Below, piece by piece: positions 32,801 to 46,100 of a stretch of DNA of 64,000 nt. The notes beneath the pieces were generated by a model. It saw only the letters and a program-made list of their open reading frames with translations, ran no database searches and was not told the origin of the DNA. The stretch comes from Embiotoca jacksoni (lineage: Eukaryota; Chordata; Actinopteri; Embiotocidae): the NCBI GenBank assembly GCA_022577435.1, contig JAKOON010000052.1, positions 614,501 through 678,500 of the forward strand, in the 5' to 3' direction. How positions within the stretch are numbered: position 1 is the first letter of the stretch; every line of letters starts with the position of its first letter. Position numbers and translations under genes: made by a program.

Positions 32801-35800
32801 GTGAAGTTAAATACCTTTTTTAAAAAGAAAAAAGAAAACACTCTTGGTGATGGGAAAAAATTCAAGGTCCATTTACTGAAAGGAGACCGATCTTCATACT
32901 TCAGACTTCATAGCTGTAAAAAATTTTTTTATTTTTTTTATTTACTCTACTGAATGAGGGGAAAAATAACTGCAAACACTCTACAGCAATACGTATTTAG
33001 ATATGTAACCTTTTCTGCCAATGGTTTTATCACAATCTTAGGAGAGACAATGCTTTTGACTTAGTCCTCAGTGGTTTGACTACAACATCCGCGGACTTAA
33101 AGCTCTAAACGAGGCGTCTTTCATCTGAAGTTAAAAGTCCTTGTTAACATGTCCGAGCGGTCATGGAGGCAAATGAGCAGAACAGGAGTCCAGAAAAGGG
33201 TTCAGATGAAGCTTCATTTATTTTTGCATTAAACCACCACACCCAAGGTTCACCATCACCTACCAGCCCCCACCAGTCTCCTACACAAACTAACTGAGCT
33301 CCTTATATACACCTTCTCACTCTAATTAGTCCAGACATACCATCTACAGGTAAGTATATATATCATCAATATATGTACAATAAATATTTACACGATTTCA
33401 CCAACCCATAGATATCGATCATAATCTAAAATGATTACAGACCCTATAAATAGAGTAAATTATCAATACCTAATTTATCTAAATAAACAGAGCAACACAT
33501 ATCTCTACTTCCCCCCTACCCACTTCCTGTGGTTGGTTCTTCCTGGAACTATAAATGTGTGCTCGAGCCCCGGGGGAACTGTTTTGCCTGAACACCTCGG
33601 GAAGAGGAAACGGGCAGAGGTGAGTTGTTGCAATATTTAAACTAACTTTTATCTTTAGCTTGGCAATATATATAATTAGACATTATTACAATCAGTCTGT
33701 TCAATCAGTCTCTTACTGCACTTTTCTATTTGTTTGTTCCCAGGGAGAACAAAAGGAACCACTCAGCGTCCCGGCCGTGGACATGGCTCCCAGCATCCAC
33801 CGTCCAACAATAAATATATTTAATAAAATGGTGTGGTCTCTCTTTGGGACATTTATCACACCACATCACAAATACTGTCCGCAGCAGAGGTACCGGCGGT
33901 GCGTCGTTACAGTCCTGAACACATTCACGCTGCTGCATTTGTTTGTACTCGCAAAAACTAACAGAAGCGGTTGTTCCCCCGCATGCACGTGTGTAACTTA
34001 CCTGTTTTTAATCTGCCAAACAAGGTTTAACTCCAAACTTCACACATGGACTTGGAAAGAAACGTGCAGTGAAAGAGTTGCCTTTAAACTTTTGGTTTTC
34101 CTTTTTTTTCTTCAGGCTCTGGGTAACGGGCTCAAGAGATGTGTGGACCTCTGTGTGCAGCAACACTTGAGTTCAGTGGCCTTCCCTGTAATCGGACCAG
34201 GACTCGTCTTGAAATACCCGCTGAGAGAAGCTATTCAAGTGTTGACAGAGACTATTGTCCAGTTCGGATTGTCTGCATCCCCTGGATCTCTCTCCACCAT
34301 CCACGTCGTCATTAAACCCGGCTACCCGGACTCCAAGGAGGTGACTGTTGCTACTCGCTGTAACTGGTCTGTATGATGCGTACGTGTATTATTTCTCGTG
34401 TAATGATGGCATTTCTATTTGCAGTGCTACCACGATGTCTACAATTACCTCAGCTCAGACATGAACCACGGAGGCCAAGGTAAACTACAGAACTGGTGGA
34501 CTCACTATTTTCATCAGCATGCTCACTTGTGTGGTTTTCTTTCTCTCAGTGATCTTCAGATCCCTCACCAGTGACCTCGATGACATCACTGTGATAGTGG
34601 GAGGCGGGGTCAAACTACAGCTGGTGTTTGGTGACATCACTAATGAGACGACAGATGCTGTGGTGAACCTGACTGACTTCGAAAACTTTGAACACGGTAG
34701 GTGAGAGCGCCACCAGCAGGTCAGTTACTGAGTCCAAATCTCAACATCTGCTTCATGAATTGGCAAAAAAGTAAATAAAGAAAATGAAACCCTAAATACG
34801 TTCCTTCAGTTGTATTTTGGGGGTTCAGTGGTAATGAGAAAATGTTAATGTGCCTTGACACCTGCATCCTCACAGAGCTGCTAACATGGCTGCAGTATCA
34901 CGTAAAGCCCAACAAATGTCATTATTATCAGCCTGAACTTTGAGCAGAGCGCTAACTCGTGAAGCGTGCTGACATTTATTCTTTATTTCACAGACGGTGT
35001 GTGTAAAGACATCTTGACCATCGCTGGACCAGAGGTGGTGGCTGAACTGAAAGCAGGTGATGAAGAGCACCAGCTGTACACGACCCAGCGACACACGCTA
35101 AGCATCTTCTTACCTGCGTACTTACACACTCGCGCTTCCCGTGTTGTTTCGTCTGTAGCACAAGTGGTCCGAAGAGGCGTTTTCGGATCCCAGGCGGGAC
35201 GGTTCCCCTGTAAAAGAATCTTGCATGTGTGCGGCGAAAAGGATGCAGGTGTCATTGAGCAACTCATGTGTCGCATCGTTGGCTATTGTGAATCGTTCAG
35301 ATTCAAGTCTGTGGCAATTCCTGCCATCTGTGCTGGTACGTCTCCGTTTGTACATCATGAAAACACACCTACCTCCGTGTGAGTTTGGTGGTTCAACGCT
35401 TTTGATCTGATGGTGAACTAACGACGTGTGCAGGCACCGGTGGGTTGGATCCGGGCGTCGTGGCGGGCGCCATCCTACGAGGGATCAAAGCTGCCACGTC
35501 CACTCGTCTCTACAGCCTCGAGGACATCCGCATTGTCCTGATTAAGATCGACGTCTTCTTGGCGTTCAAAGAGGAAGCAATGCAGATGTTTTCCACCACT
35601 GTAGTCAACACAAGTGACAGTAATTCTCACAAATTGCCTTGTAACTTGAAATCTGTCTTTTTAAATCAGGATTCTGATTTTTTTTATCTCATTTTATTGT
35701 GAATTTTACTGATAGTTTGACTTAACTTTTCAGCGTCCCTGCCTCAGCTGCCACCAGTGCAGCCTCCACCGTCTGCGAGCGCAGACATGAGCAGCCTCCA

Positions 35801-38712
35801 GACCAGCGCCGCGGCCCGGCAGTCCGCCTTCCTGTTCCTGGGTCTTCGCAAACAGGATGTCGACGATGCCAAGGAGAAGTTTGAAACTCTGTATCAGACA
35901 CAGTGCCTCACTCAAACCTTCAAAAAGGAGGAGCTGGAGGCACTCACCCAGGACGAGATGGAGGACTTGAAGCGGCTGGTGGACGCCGAGGGCCTCTACG
36001 TAAAGGAGGAGCCGGTCGGCAGCTTTAAGGTGAGCGGCCTGAAGGACGGAGTCAACGAGGCGGCGCGGATGATAAACGTGAGTCAGCAGGACAACCTCAG
36101 GAGAGCGATGAGAGTCCGGGAGGAGGAGGACCTGTACACCCGCGTGGTCTGGTGCATCATGGGACGAAGCGGCACCTGGGAGAGACTTCCCAAAACAGCC
36201 AATCACGACCTGGAACATAAAGTAGCGAGAGTGATGGTGGACTCGCAGGGAGACTCGTGGGTCGTTGATCTGCAGACGATGCAGGCCGTGGAAACGATAA
36301 CCGGACTTGCGATGAAGCTGAAGCGACTTGAGAATCTGCCAGGTGAGAAGATGCCTCTCAGAAGGGCTTTACCGATACACGAGAGCAAAATAAATCACAC
36401 TGAAATGTTATGATTATGTGGTTAGAGAATGGTGGTAAAAGAAAGGAATTTCACAGCTCAAAAACTCACCTTTGTGGTCCACGTGGTCGCAGCTTCTGGA
36501 GCTTTTGATCACATGACCTTCACCAGCAGATCCCCATTTGTCATGGAGATGAAGACGCTCCATGTTTTTGACCTTGTTGGTCTTTGAATTGAGTTTTAAG
36601 GTGAAAAAAAAATCATCGCAGAAATTGAGAAAATAACTTTAAATATAGAGAATTTATACAAAGGTTTAGTTTTACATATCTGCCGCCCATAATAATTGAT
36701 AATGGTACATGTGGTATCGATTGGACTTCATTTACCAAACAAGGAGTTTTGTTTTGATTTCCTTCACACTGACACTCTATACAAGATTTGCAGTAGATCA
36801 TAAAATAATCCCCCTCGGGGATTAATAAAGTAACTACCTAACCTAACCTAAATAAAGCTGCAATGAAGGCTTCTACTGCATCTTCACTGTATTTGAGACC
36901 TCGTTGCCTCACATGACCTGATGACAGAAAACAAACGTCTAACTCCTCTGATTTGTCGTCAGACTTCGCTCTTCCTCTGTACTGGGACAGCATGGCCGCC
37001 AATGAGATGATAAAGGTTGTTGCACTGCAGCCTTCCTCTGCAGAGTACCGGACAGTGAAGGAGCTCTTCAAAAGAACGTCCACCAAGTCGGTGGTGAAGG
37101 TGGGAGACCCGTTTGATTGTTGGTAGATACACTGCTGAAAACAAATCTGAAAACGTGCTGTATATTGACTCAATACTTAAGTTAAAGAAAGGAGGCGAAA
37201 TGTGTCGGGTCTATTCTACTGTTTTAAGTTTTTTCCAACGTTTCAACCTAACAGCTACACCTATAATGTCATACCACTAACCACCACTAACTCCGATGTC
37301 CATTGAATTAATGTCCACAAATATGCTCAGAAATGACATCGTAGAAAAAAAAAAAAAAAAAGGGTCTCTTTACAACTCCAGAGGCTGAGATCCAACATGT
37401 TTTTTTCAGGTTTCCAAGTATTAAAGTCATTCATTGGCTGCTGTGCAAACAGCCGTTATGCTTCCTGTATGGACGTGCCAAATTTGCTGAGGATATTAAA
37501 ACCCCTTCGCTGTTTTTCTGTCAGATCGAGCGTTTGCAGAACGTCCACCTGCGTCGCGTCTACGAAGCCCAGAAGAAGCACATTTCTGACAAGAACACGC
37601 AGCAGGGCGGAGCCGGAGAAAAGTTCCTTTACCACGGGACCACTCAGGACAACTGTGACGCCATCATGAAAACGGGCTTCAACAGGCGCTTTGCTGGACA
37701 GAACGGTAAACGATCTTTGGATGCAGCCGACAAAAACTGAAACAAACTCCGGTAATCTGTCGGTTTGTTGGAAACACAGAAGAAAGTCTGGTTTCCTTCT
37801 GCACCCACTCAAAGGAGTTAGGAGGAGGTGGTTAGTGTCAGGAGATGAGGTCGTAGCTAATACTCTTCAGATTTGAAATATAATAAATTCTACCTCCTTC
37901 AGGGCAACAAAAGACTTTCAAGAAGGGGAATTAAAGATTACAGAGAAATGTTTTTAGAAAATTGAATTCAGACTTTCTCTCATTTCTGAGGAAAGCAGAG
38001 TTGCAATAATCTATTTCTAAATTCCTGACTCATGTTCCTGATGCAAAACTTCCTTTGTAAAAGCTCCCCCAAAATTTTTCTCTGCTGTATTTCTCTTTCC
38101 TGAACTGTTTTCTCCTCCTTTTTATTTTTCCTTTCAGTTGGTCCTTTGTTAAAAGTACAAAAATAATACTAATATCCACATTTTACTGATGTCTTGAAGT
38201 GTTGGAAAAGTTCCACATACAAGCTGTCAGTACCAATAAAATACCAGCTTGTGTCACACGTCCAAACAGTCCAGAGTTGAGTTTTTTTAGTTTATTATAC
38301 CAATGAGTCTTTCCCTAACCATAAACTAGTAGTTTTAGTTACCTAAAACTCACCAAATCTTTGACTCTTAAGTTTTTTTTATGATCCTTTCGAGTTCATA
38401 TTGTTAAACCCGCTTTTTCTTACAGCAACTCACTTCGGTAGAGGTACCTACTTCGCCGTGAAAGCCGCCTACTCGGCCAACCCCACCTACTCCAAGCCGT
38501 TGGCCGACGGCTCCCAGCTGATGTTCGTGGCCCGAGTCCTAACGGGCGTCTACACGAAGGGCAGCGGCGACATGAAGGTGCCCCCACCTCGAGACCCGCA
38601 GCAGCCTCACGACCTCTACGACAGCGCCGTGGACGCCACCGACAACCCCACCATGTACGTGGTGTTCCACGACAACCAAGCCTGCCCGGACTACCTCATC
38701 ACCTTCCAGTGA
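29817..38712 (+). CDS. parp14: PARP14-like mono-ADP-ribosyltransferase, copy B (14 exons, 1,375 aa)
   Basis: Exons: 29817-29988, 30083-30204, 30940-32469, 32564-32800, 34116-34340, 34425-34479, 34550-34696, 34994-35056, 35159-35335, 35434-35619, 35734-36342, 36963-37099, 37525-37705, 38426-38712. The architecture matches copy A: RRM-like, KH-like repeats, two macrodomains, WWE and the ART domain with an H-Y-L triad. It is open throughout, so both copies look functional. It has seven more residues than A in exon 3 (GPSGSNMTEVD against AEVG). In the last exon ATHFGRGTYFAV replaces ATLYGHGTYFAV, and KPLADG replaces KPAADG. These changes are dense beside the catalytic Tyr, unlike the near identity elsewhere. 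Confidence 0.9.
33142..33911 (+). mobile_element. Solo LTR (770 bp) in intron 4 of PARP14-like B
   Basis: Duplicate of the unit A LTR, with the same GTCCT target duplications at 33137-33141 and 33912-33916. Confidence 0.85.
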
Positions 38713-39120
38713 CGCGGAGGAGGAAGAGGGAGTCAAGTTTTTATGAGTGTTGAAAATCTGAAGTCGAATGAATGAATGAATGAAGAGGTTTGTTCTCAGG
38801 TGTTTGCGTTAATGTATTCTATGTTTACAATTACATGAATGGTGAAATTTGTGGGTATTAAATTAAACAATTTTTTTTCCAGTGAGTCATTTAGATTTAA
38901 AGTTTAAGTGAATATTTCTATTTTAATCCAAAACTAGGACGAGAAAGTCTGATGCACTTTGCACACACACACACACACTACAAGATGCGTTTCTCACTTT
39001 TCAGAAATCAACGTATTTCCTTCAGGTATGAATCGAGTCTGATTTTGATTTGTTTTTTGAGAGTTTGTTTCGGTGTTAATCTGAAGTTGAAGACGTTGCT
39101 TCTAATAAATGGGAAAATGG
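38713..39120 (+). other. parp14: PARP14-like B 3' UTR
   Basis: Sequence following the stop at 38710-38712. It keeps the ATTAAA and AATAAA signals of copy A but lacks several bases of the G-rich run just after the stop. Confidence 0.45.
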
Positions 39121-39726
39121 CATCTTTTCTGACTGGCATGCATGCACGCTCAAGGAACATGTCACAGCACGATGCGTTTATTGATCCTTTATTTGGCTGA
39201 TATTTGCATTAATTATTGCACAGAAGAGAAGAGTTGGAAGATACATTTGACTGCTTTAGAAACACTGACATTTTAATTGTGTTGTGGAAAAAAAAGCTAA
39301 AGCTGGATTTATCAATATTTTGTATAATATGAACACAAGATAAAATAGGTCACTCGTGTCCACTGAGAATTATCACCCGACTCTGCTGAGAATTTTTGTG
39401 TCTTTTGGCTTGTTGTTTTGATTTGATGGGATATTTACTATTTGGTTCAATTTCTGGCCACCATTGATCCTGTATGTGGCAACTGCAGAGACACTCAGGA
39501 AACTTAGCTCTGATAAATCCACCTTATGTTAAACGGCAAGCAGATAAAGTTAGAAATGAACTGGTGAACAGACCCATCCTTTAAAGAGACATATCATTTA
39601 TCATGAATTGGTGATTAATGTAAACCAAGTTAAAAGTGAATATTTGACACCAGAAGTCCAGCAAACAGCTCCAGTGCTGTGACACTGATGTTCAGTTTGT
39701 CAGCTGTATTAGATGTTTGCACTGAT

Positions 39727-40116
39727 TGGAGGAACTCTGACCCCTGGTGGCCAGAAATAGATTCGTGCAAATTTAAAATTACACTTTTCTTTTATTTATG
39801 GTTGTTTTGAGCCATAAATTCTAAAGATTTTCAAATAAAAAAATTATTAAAGCAAAATTGCTTGTGGTTCCTTTCTCTTTTGATCTTAAAGATAGACGAT
39901 AAACAATGAGCCCTGTATTTGTGATTTATATTCATAGAGGTCTTAACAAACTTGCTCTTCTAATGCCTATTGTGTCTGCAGTATTGTAAAACTATCACCT
40001 TTGTCATCATAAATGCTGAAGCCATACCTGTGGTGAACCTACAGTTACACGTTAAAGGCCTTAAATCTGGGCTGCAGTATAGCTGAAGCTGAGAGAGGAG
40101 GCGCGTTGGCGGCTCC
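39727..40116. other. Short spacer between PARP14-like B and f13a1
   Basis: The two genes converge here. TTTATT at 39791-39796 reads as AATAAA on the minus strand, about 320 nt after the f13a1 stop, and is its likely poly(A) signal. Confidence 0.5.
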
Positions 40117-43100
40117 TCAGGGGTCGATAGTGACGGATGCCTGGCCGTGGACCTGCCGGAGAGCCGGGCAGTCCAGAGTGGCGATCACCCTGGATTTGCC
40201 GGCCCGGTGCGGGGTGAACAGCTCGCTCCAGGTCAGAGAGGAGCCTCCTGGGATCAGACTGAAACCAGCGGGGGAGGGGGGTTACCAGAGAATACCAGAG
40301 AAACTGATATTAAGAGAAGCGCCTTTCATATCCATGCAACAGAACATCTGTGAGGATATTATAATTTCTGATTGTTATGGATTTCGTTTTTTGACATTTT
40401 TGACATTTGATGCAAACACACCTTCTTCTTCTTCCTCTTCCTCTGCGCGGAGCTCACCTGTAATATTTGAACTTGGGCATCATGATCCCGGGTCCCTCCA
40501 TGCGGATGTAGACGCCCTCCAGGTTGAAGCTGAAGGGGTTCGTGAACTGCACGGTCGCCATCATCTCTTCACTCACTTTGCCTTCGCCGGACACCTGAAG
40601 CACACACGGGACACGATAAATGACTTCACGAGAGTTCGTTCAACCGGCTGTATGAGAGCGATCAGAGCGTAGAAGATTTAAAGAGCCTTTACAACTGGCC
40701 GATGCCAACAAATCACAGATAAAAATCGAGCACGATCTCAGACCTCGACGACGAGCTTGGGGTTGCGCAGGGTGACGACCTTCATGGCGGAGACGATCTG
40801 GCCGGTCTCTTTGATCTTCCCGGTGACGATGAAGTTGAGGTTGGCCTGTTCCACCAGATACTTCATGTAGTTCTTGGACTCGACCACCACCAACTCCTTA
40901 ACACCTGCAAAGTGAGAACAAGCGTCACTCCGCTGACTCAGCTTCGTCACAGGCGAGACCACCTGCACACACAGGAATTGAGATGAAGTGAAATGTGTAA
41001 TGAGTCCGCTCCTCCTGCTCACTCTTCTGGGGGCCGATGGTCACTCTGGGGGTGGTGAACAGGAACTCGGTGCTGGTGACTCCGGTGTAATACACCACGC
41101 TGCCGCTGATGTAGGCGTCCACCGTGCGGCGCTGCTCGCTGCGGTTTATGAACTCCAGGCTCAGCTCGAAGCCGTCGCCCACGCTGATCTCCAGGGTGGG
41201 CAGGACCAGGTCCACGTCAGCGGGCGGAGGCTCGGACATCTCCCGCTTACAGCCAAACTCTTCAGCCTTTTCCAGGACGGTCCGCTCCTCTGTGCTGCCT
41301 GGATCGGGTCATTGAAATATACCAGTGTGTTTGAAGAATTATATAAATTAAAGAGAAGAATATCTATTTGTTTAAAAAATATATATATATTTCAGGATAT
41401 CTGCACAAAGTCATATTTGCAGATGTGAGAACTTTTGACTGTGCTTAAGATAAAACTTTCAGTCTCTAAAGTCTTCCAAAGAGTTGGTAAAAAAAACAAA
41501 AAAACCACCAGAACTACCAAGTTTGGAGCTGATTTCCAGTCCATCTGGAGCCACGTCCTCCCCAGCGGGACACACGGCAGGAATTTTGGTGCCAGAAAAC
41601 AGTCAAGGGCGCCAAAACTGAAATGTTATCATCCTGATTTAATTAAATTTTCTATCTGGCAGTTTTACAGATCATGAAAAAATAAGACTGATTTAGAGAC
41701 TGATAATCCATCACAGTCAACATGAAGCCTTTCAGGGTGTTTCTGCTTGAGGCGTTTGAGTTTTTCTGTTTTTATTAAGACATCGTGGTCAAGGTATCTT
41801 TATTTATGTATTCATGTTCAGAAATATTTTCCTGATGGCTGATTTATTTACTTTTCATGTCAATTTCATGTGGTTTTTTTTGGGTTTTTTTTTCAAGGTT
41901 GAGGCTGCAGCAGAAAAACATTTGTTCTGCTGTTTCAGAAAACGCTGAGATTTGTGTTGGACGTGTTCACCGACCTTCAGAGAACTTGTATTGATCGGTG
42001 ATGTCGTGGCGGGTCACGTCTCCTGCAGCTTTGGTCAGAACCATGCGGCCCACGTGAGTCCGGTTCACTTTGACGGGCTCCATGGTCCCGTCACTGCTCC
42101 GGGAATAAAACACCACGTCGCTGTTGACCTGCGGGGAGACAGACAGAGACACTGCACAAAAACACCAGCCTGCATGTTGGTAAGGAAACATGACGACGAG
42201 CGCGTGACACGGTTCTTCAACATAATCACTTCCTCAGCAATTCCAGCAAAAAGCAAAAATATACTTTTTGGAGGACTGACGAGACTCACCTCAGCAAACA
42301 CAAAGGGCGCATCGAAAGGGAAGCAAATCTGTCCGTGTTTGATGGCCTGGACTGATGCAGGTCCACATCTGTACATCCCTTCATGGTTAACGGAGGAAGA
42401 AATGAAATAATCAGAGAATATATGACGAGAAAACGTGTCTATTTCTCTGTAAAGGACTCAATTAATGATGAATAGAACTCGTTGTGGCCGATAACCTGCT
42501 GTTGAAAAGTCAAGAATGGTTTCATGATGTGATTATTTACCATCGCTGGTCTCCTGTGGTGTTGAATCCACAACCTGCCAGCCTCCAAAACCAGCTGGGA
42601 GGTCTGGTCTGGACATGTAGCATTCGTTCCAGCAGTGATAGTTCCTGACAAAAACAAACATTTTACATATAATTAGAGAACGTGTAGACGGAAACAAAGT
42701 CCTGTTTTGGTATTATTTAGTCATTTTTATAGCAGGCTACAAATACAATATCCTTTTGGTTATTAAAAGCAGAGGGATTTGTCCCCTGGGGACCATGAAT
42801 ATCCACAACAGGTTTCAATGTAAATGTTCTAAATCACTGATCAAAGTGTGTGAACTGAGGGTCTTTTAATGGAATGAAAAGCCAGCAGTGACCAATAGGA
42901 ATCATCTTCTGGGGACCATGAATGTTTTTGTGTGCGAATAAAAGTGCTAACAGACATTTTTACTGGGCGTACTTTCCACAAAACAGGTCAAAAACCTACA
43001 ATCCACTGTGATTAATAAGGCACTGAAAAGGAAGACACGGTACCAGATCGAGTCCTTGGTGCGGTTTCGGTCAATCCTGCCGTTGTCGTCCAGGATTATG

Positions 43101-46100
43101 TCCGTCTTCAGGTTTCCATCGTTGTCATGAGCGGAGTAATAGTTGGTGACGACTCGGGACGGGATGCCCAGACAGCGCAGGACTGGAACACAGAGGCAGA
43201 ACGTACAATGAAAATCAAGGATGGGAATCAAGGAGGGAAATAAACAAGGAAGTTTTCAACTGAACTCTGAATAAAAGTATTTCAGCAATGACGAGGCTTC
43301 AAAGAAAAGGTGCCTCCGTGTTTCCTTTCTTTTCTCCTTCAGTCTAGTAATGAAATCAAGTGGAGGTTTTCTTTTATGTGCATCATTAGTTTATATTTGG
43401 TTAGATCTCCTTGGTTGCCTTGGTTCCCGTCACTTTATGACTTTTCATTCTCACCTTTCCTTCACATTAATACCTTTAAAACTTGGATTTGGGTTTGGAA
43501 AGGAAAAATCTCTCATTTTAAAATGACTTGGATGCAGTGAGAGTCTCACAGGTGTTGAAGACGGCGGCGTAGACCCAGCACTGAGCGTAGCAGACGGGCA
43601 TCTTGCTGCTGGCGTAGCCGAGCAGGATGTCGGTGCTGCCGGTCCAGGAAGTGGGCGCCACTCCGTAGGTGTAGTCGCCGCTCCAGTTCCCCACCAACAC
43701 GCCTTCGTCGTCACGGGAGTTCAGCTGGATCGAAAAAGACCCGATTTCAGATATTTACTGCTCGAACTACAAATAGTACACTGGGATTTTTACATTTTAA
43801 AAAAAACCCAACTGGTTTCTGTGTTTTAAAGGAGGTGCATGAATAGTTTCTTTCTCACCATGGCAGAGGCCTTTCTGGTCACCTTGACGGGGTCGCCTCT
43901 GTTGGTGATGGGCATCTCCGACCTGTCCATGATGTACAGGCAGGCGTCCAGGACTCCATAGTTGAACTAGGAAATAAATCCAGTTCAGTCAAAAGACTTC
44001 ATCAGTAAATAAGTCTCGGGAGGCCTCCGTGTGTTCGTTGTCCCACCTGTCCATAGTTCCAGTCTCTCTCAGCGATGTCGTCGTAGGCGCCGTGATAGAT
44101 GATTCCCATCTCGGTCATCACACACTCCTCCCTCTCGCTCTCGTCGTCCAGAAACACGGCATCGGCTGAGGGGAAGACAAACAGGTCGGGTGGTTGTTTT
44201 ATGATCATGAAAAGTGAGACGGAAGCCAGGAAACATCACGCGCTCCAGCTGCGGCCTGAACAAACCTGCCACCCAGGGGTTGAAGAGGATGTAGAGGTCT
44301 CGGCTTTTGTCCCGTCGGGTCCTGCGGACGCCGTGAGGCGTCAGCACGGCGACGTACAAGTGGTACTTCCCCACGATGCAGTTGGCCGCCGGGGTGATGC
44401 CCATGGTGACCGTGTTGTCGGAGGCGTCGGTGATGCGGCCTTCCCAGGAGCTCTGGCGCTCCTTGGTGGGGAAGACGGGGATGTAGGTGCCTTTGCTGAA
44501 CTGAGGGCTGGAACCTGAGTGACACGTATGTTAGTGAGAACTAAGTATGACAACATGTTATACATTATACTGTAAGTGTGTCAAAGTTGTGTAATAAACA
44601 GTCAGAAAAATGAAAACAAAAGAAAAAATGTCCCTGACTTCCACTGACTAAAAAGTTCTATGACCTGGGAAGAACATAAAAAGATGCTGAGTAGACAAGA
44701 AACAGACACATTTCTGTTAAGAACGAGCTGCCACATGAACGAAATTAAATACATGTCTGAATACTGGTTGTCGAGGCAAATCATTTATCTAACAATAACG
44801 TTAATTAGCTCAAAATTTAGTAAGTTCAATTTCTGTCAGTCAGCACTGACGCTACTAAACATACAGATTGACAATAATTATAATATGGAAAATATTACAT
44901 TTTGATGAATGGCAACTAACATTTAAATGCGCAAACAGCATTTCTTGGTATTCCATGACTGAGCTTAAAAAATGATCAAATTCCTCGACTTTCCCTGTCT
45001 GGAAAAGAGCTTTTAAAATTCCCTAATATTCCCCCTGAAAAAAAACACCTATTTAATATTCAACTATTTTTGCCCAACTGCTGTCCAGTATGTTTACAAG
45101 CAGGAAAACACTTTCAGTTGAAAGTGATGACTGAAAACCAGGAAACCGAAGAAGCTCTTCACCGACAGACCTTCTCAGAATTTGTCTTTCAAAATATGAT
45201 ATGCGAGTAATAAAACGTTAAATATGATGATGAGAAGGACGTTTTTTTTCTTAATTGTAACACCGTAAGACAAAAGTTGAACACCAACATATATTGAAGG
45301 AGACGGCAGAGTTTAGATAAATAAGCTTTTGTAGCACTAAAGTAGATGTTATGGACTTTTTCGTATCACCAGTTTGTTTTTTTCCTGCAGCATGAAGAGC
45401 ATTAAATTAGTTTACAACATGTGAAGCTCACCGATGATAAACTCCACAGCGAACTTGTCCTCCCCGGGCTTGTAGGGACGGTTGAAGTTCATCTTGACCT
45501 GGAACTCTTGTCCTCGGCGGACGATGAGATAGTCGGAGCTGAACAGCATGGTGTGGTGCTCCATCTTGTTGCTCTCGTTGGGCTTCTTCATCATGTCCAC
45601 GTCCCAGATGTCCAGATATTCTGAATGGACGGGAGACGGACAGGAGACAGGAAGGAGGAAGAGGTCTCAAAAAGGAAATGTGTTGTCACGGAGACACAAA
45701 AAACAAGTGGACAGGCTTTTTATGGAGAATCTGCGTACGAATTATTCTCTTCTTCATTTTAGAGTGAATTATTTAATAACTTAAAATGTTGATAGCTCAG
45801 ATAATTAATACTGTAGAGAACAACGGCAGACAAAATATAAATGAGCAGTTGATTATTCAATAATTTCCGATAAAAAAAACAAACAAAAAACAAGATCAGT
45901 TTGGATACCATTTTTTTTGTCAGTTTTAAGCCTTAATTTTCAGTTTAAATCCACAGATAGATTTACTGATTTTGTAAAAAAGAAAAAAAAGTTAAAACTC
46001 AATCAATCACCAGTGACTGGTTCACCTGTTGCCTGTATTGGCTTTTGTTTTAAGGCTTTATTTAACTAGTTTATGTCTCTGCCTAACTATCCTCAGCACC

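Larger units (their letters stand above)
29023..39726. repeat. Tandem segmental duplication, unit B
   Basis: Second copy in the same orientation, ending at the same base as unit A (CACTGAT). It is followed by unique sequence at 39727. It lacks the SINE and retains extra promoter-distal sequence near 29547-29633 that is missing from unit A. Confidence 0.95.

Noticed and set aside
18020..39726. The two PARP14 units as a pure assembly artefact from two haplotypes
   Set aside because: The junction filler, the copy-specific SINE, the promoter indel and clustered coding differences argue for real copies, though only long reads would settle it.
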